From: an uncultured Oscillospiraceae bacterium
GTDB taxonomy: Bacteria; Bacillota; Clostridia; Oscillospirales; Acutalibacteraceae
Length of the DNA: 64,000 nucleotides
Direction of reading: 5' to 3'
Assembly (NCBI GenBank): GCA_900543555.1
Contig: UQRL01000005.1
Span: forward strand, 1 to 64,000
Position numbers and translations under genes: made by a program. The notes below the pieces were generated by a model that was not told where the DNA came from, did no database searches, and was given only the letters and a program-made list of their open reading frames with translations. Positions within the stretch are counted from its first letter, which is position 1, and each line of letters opens with the position of its first letter. Below, piece by piece: positions 8,685-16,689 of this stretch.

Positions 8685-9611
8685 CTAAAACAGGGAAAGC
8701 TGCCCTTCTTTAAGGGAGGGCGGCCGCTTTTCCGTGATTGCCCAGTCCTTCTCCGGCCAGCCGGTGAGCATGGGCGACTGGGGATGGTGGGCGGCGTACT
8801 GTCTGGCTGCGGTGGCGGGGCTGCGGGTGGCGTAGCAGTAGCGGCACCCGTTGACGCAGGTGTTGTAGGCGCCGATGTCCACGCTCTCCATGCAGCCGCA
8901 GGCAGGGCGCTGGCCGCTGTCCTTTTTGGCTTGGAGGGGGCAGCCCACCAGCCGGCCCAGCCGCTGGCCGTCGATGCAGGCGCCGTGCTGGATACCGTAG
9001 GCAGCGTAGTCCCCGGCCTCGGCGCAGGTGTACAGGGGCAGGCTGTACTTAGCAGCAGCCTCCCCCAGGCGGGCGGCTGCCTCCTCCATCTGAGCGGGAG
9101 GGGCTTCCCGGAACAGGCTGCCGTTGTGGGCGTAGTGGTCCGCAAAGCTCAGAACGCACCGGGTGGTGCAGGGGGCCAGACGGCGGCAGAGCGCCCCAAA
9201 GCGCCGGGCATACCAGGCGGGGGTGCGCTCGCTGTCCAAGAGAATGGGGTCGAAGCGCCAGTCCACCCGGGCGGGGCCGAGCCGCTGGGCCAGCTTTTCA
9301 AAGGCAGTGAGGCGTTCCTCCAAGGGCGGCAGGCCGGGCTCCCAGTGTGTGTCCAGGGCGGTGATGGTGTACTGGAACAGAAAGTCCCGGTAGCCCAGGG
9401 CCTCCACCTCCCCCAGCAGGGGCAGAAAGGGGATGGGGTTTTTCGTCCAAAAAACGATGGCGTCCACGGTCTGCGGGGAAAAGAGCAGCCGGGTGGCGTG
9501 GCGGGCCCGGTAGGGCTGGGGGATGAGCACCTCCCCGGCCTCCAGGCGGCCCAGCAGCCAAGGGCCATAGAGGGCGGGCAAATCCGTGCGGCGGCTGGCG
9601 CTGAGAATCAT
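8685..9611 (-). CDS. DUF1848 family protein, radical-SAM-like
   Basis: A 308-residue protein matching the DUF1848 layout: the N-terminus MILSASRRTDLPALY, the mid-region FWTKNPIPF, and a C-terminal cysteine cluster CGCMESVDIGAYNTCVNGC followed by YCYA. The cysteines are spaced for an iron-sulfur centre; the family is related to spore photoproduct lyase-like enzymes but its reaction is unknown. The start is ATG at 9611 with GGAGG upstream. It lies after the rhamnose operon, separated by a terminator, so it is probably a separate unit. Confidence 0.85.
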   Translation of the reverse strand: MILSASRRTDLPALYGPWLLGRLEAGEVLIPQPYRARHATRLLFSPQTVDAIVFWTKNPIPFLPLLGEVEALGYRDFLFQYTITALDTHWEPGLPPLEERLTAFEKLAQRLGPARVDWRFDPILLDSERTPAWYARRFGALCRRLAPCTTRCVLSFADHYAHNGSLFREAPPAQMEEAAARLGEAAAKYSLPLYTCAEAGDYAAYGIQHGACIDGQRLGRLVGCPLQAKKDSGQRPACGCMESVDIGAYNTCVNGCRYCYATRSPATAARQYAAHHPQSPMLTGWPEKDWAITEKRPPSLKEGQLSLF

Positions 9612-9666
9612 AGGGGACCTCCTTTCTCTTCTACCTCCATTTTAGCACGGGCAGGGCAAAAAGAAA

Positions 9667-9683
9667 AGCGGGCTTTGCCCGCT
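9667..9683. terminator. Terminator after the rhamnose operon
   Basis: AGCGGGC (9667-9673) pairs with GCCCGCT (9677-9683) around a tight loop. Read on the minus strand it is followed by TTTTCTTTTT. Confidence 0.8.
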
Positions 9684-9689
9684 CCCTTT

Positions 9690-10517
9690 TTAGTCTAGAA
9701 ATTCCTCCCGCAGGGTGACGCCGAAATCCTTGGCGATGGCCCGCAGAGCGTCATCCTCGATGGTTTGGAGAATGCGCCCCTGGCCTGCGGAAAGGGCCAG
9801 GAGATAGATCTGAGCGGCCTTCTCGATGGTGTGCATCAGGCCGAAGGTGGTGTCGAAGTCCGGGCCGGAGGCGAACAGCCCGTGGTGGGCCCACACCGCC
9901 GCGTCGTACTCCTTCATTCGTTCACTGGTGGCCAGGGCAATATCCCTGCCTCCGGGGACCATCCAGGGCACCACGCCCACGCCGCCGGGGAACACCACCG
10001 GGCACTCGGTGGCGCTCTTCCACAGGGCCCGGGTGAAGTCCCGGGCGGTGAGAGGCAGGATGTAGGTCATGGCGATGAGGTTGGCGGGATGGGCGTGGTA
10101 GATGACACGGCACGCCCCGCCGGTGGCCTCCTTGCGGACGCTGTGGTTGAGGAAATGGCTGGGGAACTCGCTGGTGGGGCGGCCGCCCTTCTCCAGGCCC
10201 CAGACAATGCGCCAGGCATTCCCGGCCTCGTTAATCTCCACAATGCAGATGTTGTCCTGAGGGGCCAGGGGCACATTGCGGAAATACTTGCCGCTGCCCG
10301 TGGAGATAAAGTACTCCCCTTTCAGGTTGTCCGCCTGGACGCCCATGCTCACCCACTCGCCGGGGGTGGCTTTGAAATAGGGGCGGCACTGCTCCACTTC
10401 CTCGGGGCGCATGCGGTAGGTAAGGTTGCCGCCGTTGCGCTCGTGCCAGCCTTGGTCCCAGCCGTCGCCGCACATGCGGATGTAATTTTGCATCACTTCA
10501 ATATCAGTAATTGCCAT
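9690..10517 (-). CDS. rhaD: Rhamnulose-1-phosphate aldolase
   Basis: A 275-residue class II aldolase that splits L-rhamnulose 1-phosphate into dihydroxyacetone phosphate and lactaldehyde in the cytoplasm. The start region MAITDIEVMQNYIRMCGDGWDQGWHERNGGNLTYRM is characteristic of RhaD, and the zinc site histidines appear in IYHAHPAN and in VWAHHG. Length is normal. It is the last gene of the rhaB-isomerase-rhaD operon. It lies 45 bases after the isomerase gene and is followed by a terminator. A lactaldehyde reductase and a transporter are not present in this window. Confidence 0.93.
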   Translation of the reverse strand: MAITDIEVMQNYIRMCGDGWDQGWHERNGGNLTYRMRPEEVEQCRPYFKATPGEWVSMGVQADNLKGEYFISTGSGKYFRNVPLAPQDNICIVEINEAGNAWRIVWGLEKGGRPTSEFPSHFLNHSVRKEATGGACRVIYHAHPANLIAMTYILPLTARDFTRALWKSATECPVVFPGGVGVVPWMVPGGRDIALATSERMKEYDAAVWAHHGLFASGPDFDTTFGLMHTIEKAAQIYLLALSAGQGRILQTIEDDALRAIAKDFGVTLREEFLD

Positions 10518-10562
10518 TGTTCTCTCCCTTTCACAGATTCAAGCCAAGTCCCAGGCCATGGG

Positions 10563-11981
10563 TCAGCGGGTGATAACGTCCACGGGGACGTTGAAGATCT
10601 TGGCCACCTTGAGGATGGTGCCGATATGCCGCCCGCTGGCAGCCGCCATGTGGTGGGTGGGGCCCGCCTCGCTCCAACGGTTGACAAACTCCCGGGCGCC
10701 GCAGGTGAAACGGGTGCGCATATTGGTGTCCCCAAAGGTGAAGATGGGTCCCTCCTCGTTGACGCCCTCGGCCACCACGAACTTGAAATGGCCGTCCCTG
10801 TCCTGGGTGATCCCCAGGTAGGTGACCGGCCCCAGGTGGGGGTAGAACTGGGTGAGATACCCGCCGCCGGTCTTGCCGTGGAACACGGGGACAATCTTCA
10901 TGGTGGGCTTTTTGGCGGAGATGGCCGCGTCCCCAGAGCCGGAGTGGCCGATGATGCAGATGTCCTCGTTGAAGTCGATGGAGTACATCTCGGAAAGCTG
11001 GCCGGTGCCGGCGATGGTCTTTAAGATGGACATGGCCATGGCCACCTTGATGTCGCCCTCCACGGCGCAGGCCACCCCCTCCTTGATGAGCATGGAGAAG
11101 GCGGGGATGAGCATGGAGTCCAGCACGCCGGCCTTGCCCTGGGCGAAGCCGTCGTAGTGGGAGGCGATAAATCCCAGCTTCTCCTCCTTCACCCAGGCCT
11201 CAAAGGCCACCAGGTAACGGGCCATGTCCCAGACCTTCTCCACGGTGCCGCCGCCCTCGATATCGAAGGTGTCCAGAATGTCCTGGGCCTTTTGGCGGAT
11301 GGCGGCCTCGTCGGTGACGCCGTCGGCGATGGCCCACATCTTCTCCCAGTCGAACTGTTTGGTGTACAGCCACATGCGGTGATAGAGGTTGGTCTCGTCG
11401 ATGTACAAATCCATCATGCCGGGGTAGGGCCGGCCAATCTGGGCCAGGTTCAAGTCCCGGAAGCGGCGGCGGACCTGGGCGGCTTTGCACCAATCCTCAA
11501 TCTCCGCCTGCACAACGGGGTCGCCCCCCTCCACCACGCCGGTGATAACGGCGTGGCGCTTGCCGGCCCGCTTCAGGTCGGCCACCATCTCCCCAACGGC
11601 GCCGCAGGCGTACAGCTCGCCCAGCCACTGGGCGGTGCCGGTGTTCTCATAATCTGGGGCGCGGAGCTTCTGGACGTTCACCAGAACCACGGGCACGTCC
11701 AAATCCCGCACGGCGGGCAGCATGTTGTAAGAGGTGGCATAGGTGAGCAGCTGGAGGATGACCAGGTCCACATCGGCGGCGCGGAACTTGTCCCCTGCCT
11801 GCTGGGCCAGCTCCTTGGTGGTGACGATGCCGCCGTCGATGAGCTCTACGGAATCGGGAATCATGGTCTTAAAGGTTTTGTACTGGGACTGGAACTCCGG
11901 CACCAAAGAGGGAAACTGGGGCAGATAGGCCCCCAAGGCAATGGCGAACACGCCCACGCGGGCTTTTGTCTCAACTAACAT
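10563..11981 (-). CDS. L-fucose/L-arabinose isomerase family protein, probable rhamnose isomerase
   Basis: A 472-residue sugar isomerase of the fucose/arabinose isomerase-like fold, not of the classical RhaA family. Features seen are MLVETKARVGVFAIALGAYLPQFP, a central QLLTYATSYNMLPAV strand-helix, and GHSGSGDAA. The start is ATG at 11981, following AGGAGG and overlapping the end of rhaB by 7 bases. The frame stays open far upstream inside rhaB, but that part is antisense noise of the kinase frame. Its place between rhamnulokinase and rhamnulose-1-phosphate aldolase makes L-rhamnose to L-rhamnulose the most likely reaction; this is inference from context. Confidence 0.8.
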   Translation of the reverse strand: MLVETKARVGVFAIALGAYLPQFPSLVPEFQSQYKTFKTMIPDSVELIDGGIVTTKELAQQAGDKFRAADVDLVILQLLTYATSYNMLPAVRDLDVPVVLVNVQKLRAPDYENTGTAQWLGELYACGAVGEMVADLKRAGKRHAVITGVVEGGDPVVQAEIEDWCKAAQVRRRFRDLNLAQIGRPYPGMMDLYIDETNLYHRMWLYTKQFDWEKMWAIADGVTDEAAIRQKAQDILDTFDIEGGGTVEKVWDMARYLVAFEAWVKEEKLGFIASHYDGFAQGKAGVLDSMLIPAFSMLIKEGVACAVEGDIKVAMAMSILKTIAGTGQLSEMYSIDFNEDICIIGHSGSGDAAISAKKPTMKIVPVFHGKTGGGYLTQFYPHLGPVTYLGITQDRDGHFKFVVAEGVNEEGPIFTFGDTNMRTRFTCGAREFVNRWSEAGPTHHMAAASGRHIGTILKVAKIFNVPVDVITR

Positions 11982-13378
11982 GGCAATACCTCCTGGATGG
12001 AAAAACTGTGTCGAACGGCTTTGCGGGCCGCTGCCAGGTCGGGGAATTCCCCGGCGGCCAGCATTTGCACCATCAGGTTCCCCAGGGCGGTGGCCTCTGT
12101 GGGTCCGGCGTAGACGGGAAGGCCTGTGGCGTTGGCGGTGAGCTGGTTCAGATAGCCGTCCTGGCTGCCGCCGCCCACGATATTCACGGCGGTGTAGCTC
12201 TTTCCGGTGAGGGCGGAAAGCTCTTGGATGCTTTGGGCGTAGCTCTGGGCCAGGCTGTGGTACACACAGGCTGCCAGTTCCCCCAAAGTGGCGGGCACAG
12301 GCTGCCCTGTCTCCCGGCAGAAGGCGCTCACGGCCTCCCCCATGTTCTCCGGGGCCAGGAAGCGGCCGTCGTTCACATCCACCCGGGAGGGGAAATCCGC
12401 CGCGGCCCGGGCGGCCTGCTCCAGGGCGTTGAAGGACACGCCCTCCCCCGCCTCCCGGCGGATGGATTGGAGCATCCACAGGCCCATGATGTTCTTGAGA
12501 TACCGGAACCGGTACCCATAGCCCCCCTCATTGGTGAAGTTGCGGGCCAAACTCTCCGGGGTAGTGATGGGCTCTGGCAGCTCGGTGCCCAGCAGACTCC
12601 ACGTGCCGCTGGAGAGGTATACGCCGTCCTCCTTAGCGGGCACGGCTAAAAAGGCGGAGCCTGTGTCGTGGGTGGCGGGAAGCAGCACCTTGCAATCGAA
12701 GCCCAGGCGCTCCCGCACCTGCGGGGCAAATCCCCCCACAGAGAAGCCGGGCTGGCGCAGCTCTCCGAACAGGCGGCGGGGATAGCCCAGCCGGTCCAGA
12801 AGCTCCCCATCCCAGGTCTTGGTCCGGGCGTTCACCAGGCCGGTGGTGGTGGCATTGGTGTACTCGTTTTCCATCTTGCCGGTGAGGCGGTAGGTCAGGT
12901 ACTCCGGCACCATCAAACGCCGCTGGGCCCGCTCCAAGAGCTGGGGCTCCTGCTGTTTTACGGCCATGAGCTGATAGATGGTGTTGAACTCCTGCTTCTG
13001 AATGCCGGTGCGGCGGTAGAGCTCTTGGAAAGGGATCCGCTCTTCCACCAGCCGGTCCATGCCCCGGGTACGGCTGTCCCGGTAGGCCACGGCGTCCCCC
13101 AGGGGGTCCCCGTTTCTATCCAACAGGACAAAGTCCACAGCCCAGGTGTCAATGCCCACAGAGGCGGGGGAAAAGCCCTGTTCCCGGCAGGCCTCCAAGC
13201 CTTGGAGGACCTCCTCAAAAAGGCGGTCCATATCCCAGCAAAGGCGGCCATTCCGGTGGACAGCCCGGTTTTCAAAGCGGTAGAGCTCTCGCAGGCAGGT
13301 CTTTCCCTGCTCCACCCAGCCCAAGATATGCCGCCCTGAAGAAGCGCCGATATCCACCGCCAGATAGGTTGTATTCAA
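11975..13378 (-). CDS. rhaB: Rhamnulokinase
   Basis: A 467-residue FGGY-family kinase that phosphorylates L-rhamnulose. The N-terminal phosphate-binding signature is YLAVDIGASSGR, followed by VGIDTWAVDFVLLD and the late adenosine motif VNIVGGGSQDGYLNQLTANATG. No ATG is in frame; the best start is TTG at 13378, 7-8 bases after GGGAGGA. The nearby ATG at 13385 is in another frame. It heads the operon and overlaps the isomerase start, which suggests coupled translation. Its promoter must lie in the short stretch between 13379 and the hairpin at 13431-13458. Confidence 0.93.
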   Translation of the reverse strand: MNTTYLAVDIGASSGRHILGWVEQGKTCLRELYRFENRAVHRNGRLCWDMDRLFEEVLQGLEACREQGFSPASVGIDTWAVDFVLLDRNGDPLGDAVAYRDSRTRGMDRLVEERIPFQELYRRTGIQKQEFNTIYQLMAVKQQEPQLLERAQRRLMVPEYLTYRLTGKMENEYTNATTTGLVNARTKTWDGELLDRLGYPRRLFGELRQPGFSVGGFAPQVRERLGFDCKVLLPATHDTGSAFLAVPAKEDGVYLSSGTWSLLGTELPEPITTPESLARNFTNEGGYGYRFRYLKNIMGLWMLQSIRREAGEGVSFNALEQAARAAADFPSRVDVNDGRFLAPENMGEAVSAFCRETGQPVPATLGELAACVYHSLAQSYAQSIQELSALTGKSYTAVNIVGGGSQDGYLNQLTANATGLPVYAGPTEATALGNLMVQMLAAGEFPDLAAARKAVRHSFSIQEVLPC

Positions 13379-13430
13379 AACGCATTCCTCCCTTTGCCTT
13401 TCAGAATACCCTGTGCGCGCCGAAAAGAAA

Positions 13431-13458
13431 AGGACGTGTTTTCTCGAAAACACGTCCT
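13431..13458. terminator. Perfect 12-bp hairpin between AraC regulator and rhaB
   Basis: AGGACGTGTTTT (13431-13442) pairs perfectly with AAAACACGTCCT (13447-13458) around CTCG. On the minus strand it is followed by TTTCTTTTC, so it can terminate the regulator transcript. Because only about 50 bases separate it from the rhaB start, it may also act as an operator for the AraC protein. Confidence 0.75.
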
Positions 13459-13481
13459 GACTTTTTGATTCCAGCGAGGCC

Positions 13482-14456
13482 TTACCCCTCTTGGGAAAGG
13501 AAATCCCCGCCTCGATCCCGGCGGTAGTCCCTGGGGGTAACCCCGTAGCGCGAGCGGAACACCCGGTAGAAATAGCTGGTATTTTCATAGCCAACCGCCA
13601 AGATAATGTCCTGGGTAGTGAGCCGGGTTTCCCGCAAAAGTTGGGCCGCCTTGGAAAGGCGCTTTTCTAAAAGCAGGTCCTTGAAGGTGCGGCCTGTGGT
13701 GCGGTGTACTGCGGCGCTGAGATAGGGCAGGGATACATGAAGTTCCGCCGCCAGATGAGTCAGGTCGGCGGTGCGGTAATTCTCCTCAATCTCCCGCAGG
13801 GCAGCCAGCACCGCCCCATTGCCCGAGGCTTCCTCCAGGTCCCCGGTATAGTTGAGCAGCTGCAGCAGCAACAAGCCCATGGTGGCTTGATTAATGCGCC
13901 GCCCATTGGGCTGGGGGTGGACCAGGCTCCACACCAAGTTCTCCACCAGGTTCTGCACGGTGGGGGCCTCTGCCACCCGGAAATGCAGGCAGCTCATCTC
14001 CCCGCCGCTCTGCTTTAAGCCGCTCAGGACGAAACGCCCCAACACGTTGTCCGTGCCGATCAGGTTGAGGGCGTAGTCAAAAAACTGGGGAAGCACGATA
14101 AAATTTACACCCACATCCTCCTCCCCGGCCCGCTCCACACTGTGGGAGGCCTGCTGGTTTAAAAACAGCAGCTCCCCCTTTCGGAGCGTAAGAGGAGGCC
14201 GCCCCTCGACATGGTGGACGGTTTGCCCCGAGCACATATACATGATCTCCACATAATTATGGGTGTGCAGAGGAAACGCCGCGAACCGGGTGTGGGGCCG
14301 CACGGTAATCAGTTTCCCCTTGGCCAACAGCTTGTCGCTGTCAATTAAAAAGGCGCTTCCCGTGGTGTAAAGGCTCCGGTCCACCTGGCCCCCGGCAAGC
14401 AGCTGTTCCTCTTCCTCTGTAATCCGGCGAAGTTCCTGCATCAGGTCTTCCCGCAT
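13482..14456 (-). CDS. AraC family transcriptional regulator, likely rhamnose regulator
   Basis: A 324-residue regulator with an N-terminal cupin-like sensing domain (about residues 45-140, including FPLHTHNYVEIMYMCSG) and a C-terminal double helix-turn-helix (about 220-320, ending with VGYENTSYFYRVFRSRYGVTPRDYR). It lies directly upstream of and in the same direction as the rhamnose operon, separated by a strong hairpin. The likely role is rhamnose-dependent activation of rhaB-isomerase-rhaD; the ligand is inferred from the neighbours. Confidence 0.88.
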   Translation of the reverse strand: MREDLMQELRRITEEEEQLLAGGQVDRSLYTTGSAFLIDSDKLLAKGKLITVRPHTRFAAFPLHTHNYVEIMYMCSGQTVHHVEGRPPLTLRKGELLFLNQQASHSVERAGEEDVGVNFIVLPQFFDYALNLIGTDNVLGRFVLSGLKQSGGEMSCLHFRVAEAPTVQNLVENLVWSLVHPQPNGRRINQATMGLLLLQLLNYTGDLEEASGNGAVLAALREIEENYRTADLTHLAAELHVSLPYLSAAVHRTTGRTFKDLLLEKRLSKAAQLLRETRLTTQDIILAVGYENTSYFYRVFRSRYGVTPRDYRRDRGGDFLSQEG

Positions 14457-14505
14457 TTTATCCCTTCTTCCCTTGCACTTTCAAATTCTATCGCTCAAAC
14501 AGCCA

Positions 14506-15210
14506 TTAGGCCGCCGCCAGCAGGGAGGCGGCCTCTGTTTCTGTGAGGTATTCGTATTCCACCATCAGGCTGACCACCTGCCGCTGGCGCTGCTGGCTCA
14601 GGTCGGGGTTGACGGTGGGGTCGTAGACCGAGGGGGCATTGGGCACGCCTGCCAGCAGGGTGCACTGGTCATCGGTCATCTGGCTGGGGGACACCCCAAA
14701 ATAGGTCTGGCTGGCGGAGGCCACGTCATAACATCCGCTGCCAAAGTAGATGGAGTTGACATACAGCTCAAAGATCTCCTCTTTGGTGTAGTTTGCCTCC
14801 AGGTGGAACGCCATGAACATCTCCGCCACCTTGCGGGTCAGCTGTTTTTCCTGGGTGAAGTACAGGTTTTTCGCCAGCTGCTGGGTGATGGTGCTGCCCC
14901 CCTCTACAAAGGACATGGCCTTTAGGTCATTCCAAAGGGCCCGGCCAATGGCGATAACGTCGATGCCGCTGTGCTGGTAGAACCGGTGATCCTCCGCAGC
15001 GATAACCGCCTGCACATAGGTATCTGGCAGCTCCTCAAAAGTGGTGTAGCTTTCCTGAGCCCGCACCTGCCGCACCTTTTGATCCAGGGGCATCTCCTCC
15101 AATGCCTGGGTGTACATCTGCCACCCTAAAAAGGCCAGGGCCAGCACGGCGCACAGGCACAGGGCCAGCACCAGCAGCACCACGTTCCGAACGATCCGCA
15201 AGAGTTTCAT
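14506..15210 (-). CDS. Monofunctional peptidoglycan glycosyltransferase (GT51)
   Basis: A 234-residue membrane-anchored transglycosylase polymerising lipid II into glycan strands. One N-terminal membrane helix (about residues 8-30) is followed by the GT51 motifs AAEDHRFYQHSGID (catalytic Glu), GGSTITQQLAKN and the later KEEIFELYVNSIYFG. No transpeptidase domain follows, so it is of the MtgA/monofunctional type. I choose ATG at 15210 with AAAGGA upstream; an in-frame ATG at 15279 would add 23 polar residues before the helix and has no ribosome site. Confidence 0.92.
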   Translation of the reverse strand: MKLLRIVRNVVLLVLALCLCAVLALAFLGWQMYTQALEEMPLDQKVRQVRAQESYTTFEELPDTYVQAVIAAEDHRFYQHSGIDVIAIGRALWNDLKAMSFVEGGSTITQQLAKNLYFTQEKQLTRKVAEMFMAFHLEANYTKEEIFELYVNSIYFGSGCYDVASASQTYFGVSPSQMTDDQCTLLAGVPNAPSVYDPTVNPDLSQQRQRQVVSLMVEYEYLTETEAASLLAAA

Positions 15211-15345
15211 GGCTGTTCCTTTCTTCAAGGGGTCTCCCCCGCTCTTTACCGGAGGCGTCCCCCGGCTTTCCTTTTCCATGGCACTATCTTACCAGCCATT
15301 TCTTGCAAATTTCTGACGACAATCTTTATTCTCGATTAATACTTC

Positions 15346-16128
15346 TTACAGCTTTCCCACCTTTTTCCGGGCGGTGGGAGCCTCCTTCCGGGTGAACACA
15401 TACGTTTCTTCGCTGGATAAGCTGGGGGCAAAGCGGTAACCCAGCCTGTCGAAAGCCCGCAGCTCCTCCGGGACCTTTGCGGCGTTCTCCGCGGCAAACC
15501 GGACCATCTCTCCCCGGGCCATCTTCACATAAACCCCTTTTTCCAGGAACACCCCTGGCTCCGGCTCCTCCGCAAAGACACAGGTGATGAAACGGGCCTT
15601 TCCCTTTACCCAGGGGCGCACCGCTCTGGCATATTCCTCCGATGCCAGGTTCACCAGCACGCTGTCCTCCTGCAATAGGATATTTCCCAGGGAATCTCCC
15701 CAGAATTCATAGAGGTTGCGGCAGAAGTCCGCCTTCAGCTTGGCCTGCATCTCCAGGCGGTAGGGGCTGACCCCGTCAAAGGGCCGCAGCACCCCATAGA
15801 ATCCTGAGAGGATGCGCAGATGCTCTTTCACATAGTCCAGCTGTTCCTGGGTGAACAGCCCCGCAGCCATGTATTTGTATTGGATACCGTCATAGGCAAA
15901 AAGGGCGGGGGTCTCTCCCCGGTCCAATTCCATGGCCCGAAAATTGCGGTAAGCCTCTTGGGCCAAGGCGTCGTTACAGGCCAGCAGCCGCTTCAGCTCC
16001 GGCAGGGGCAGGCTTCGCAAATGCTCCAAAAGCAGGGCGGAGCGATCCAGCAGGGCCGGGCACGTCTCTGGCGGGAGGAAGTCCCGCTCCACTCGCATCT
16101 TCTTGGCTGGGGAGATGAGCAGCTTCAC
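15346..16128 (-). CDS. yaaA: YaaA family peroxide stress protein
   Basis: A 260-residue DUF328/YaaA protein. The diagnostic start MKLLISPAKKM is present, as are ALFAYDGIQYKYM and the GFYGVLRPFDGVSPYRLEM motif. In Escherichia coli the family limits free iron and DNA damage under peroxide. It overlaps the DUF3783 gene upstream by 4 bases (ATGA), so the two are translationally coupled. Confidence 0.93.
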   Translation of the reverse strand: MKLLISPAKKMRVERDFLPPETCPALLDRSALLLEHLRSLPLPELKRLLACNDALAQEAYRNFRAMELDRGETPALFAYDGIQYKYMAAGLFTQEQLDYVKEHLRILSGFYGVLRPFDGVSPYRLEMQAKLKADFCRNLYEFWGDSLGNILLQEDSVLVNLASEEYARAVRPWVKGKARFITCVFAEEPEPGVFLEKGVYVKMARGEMVRFAAENAAKVPEELRAFDRLGYRFAPSLSSEETYVFTRKEAPTARKKVGKL

Positions 16129-16553
16129 AGGCTTCTCCCTTCGTGGAGGTTCTCCCCCCGGAGCATGGCCTCGTGTTCCCTTTTCAGCTCATCCCGCAGC
16201 TGATAGGCGTTCCAGCCTCCGTTAGAGGCGGTGAGCACTGCTTTCAGCTCCACGGGAGGGATCTTCTTCCGGCGAAAATCCTGGAGCAGCTGGTTCATCT
16301 GATGGGAGGAAAGGCCGGCCATCACCAGCAGCTCATCAGGAAAGGCCTTCCCTGCCTCAGCCGTTTCAGCACGAGGCGCTAGGCCCAACACCCCGTTGAG
16401 AGGCTGGCCAAAGTCCTCTGGAAGAACAGAACGGGCGCGCAGCTTCAATGTCAAACACAGGGCCTTGATTTTCCGCCCCTTGTCATTTTCCAAATTATAG
16501 AGCAATACTGTTGGCACCACAGGCGCCGCCTCCTTTTTCCAAAAATAAAGCAT
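16125..16553 (-). CDS. DUF3783 domain-containing protein
   Basis: A 142-residue protein with the pattern of DUF3783 proteins: TVLLYNLENDKGRKIKALCLTLKLRARSV, LLVMAGLSSHQMNQLLQDFRRKKIPPVELKAVLTASNGGWNAYQL. Function is unknown. It begins near 16553, has only a weak ribosome site, and overlaps yaaA, so the pair probably forms one transcript. It is divergent from the CcdA-TlpA gene. Confidence 0.8.
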   Translation of the reverse strand: MLYFWKKEAAPVVPTVLLYNLENDKGRKIKALCLTLKLRARSVLPEDFGQPLNGVLGLAPRAETAEAGKAFPDELLVMAGLSSHQMNQLLQDFRRKKIPPVELKAVLTASNGGWNAYQLRDELKREHEAMLRGENLHEGRSL

Positions 16554-16620
16554 TTTCAGCCCTCATACTAGCACTTTGCGCCCCGCTTGGCAAGGGCGGA
16601 GGGAAAATTAAAAATCATTC

Positions 16621-16649
16621 TTGACTTTTTCTCCCCCATCCTGTACAGT
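16621..16649 (+). promoter_or_regulatory. Sigma-A promoter of the CcdA-TlpA gene
   Basis: TTGACT at 16621-16626, a 17-base spacer and TACAGT at 16644-16649 lie 40 bases before the ATG. Confidence 0.7.
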
Positions 16650-16689
16650 TACCATACAAGACTACTTTGAAATTGGGAGAGAGCAAGCC

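Noticed and set aside
9765..11024. Plus-strand open frame of 419 codons across rhaD and the isomerase
   Set aside because: Antisense to two well-recognised genes.
11982..12479. Upstream extension of the isomerase reading frame to 638 residues
   Set aside because: It lies inside rhaB in another frame, is Arg/Pro/Gly-rich, and the ATG at 11981 has a clear AGGAGG.
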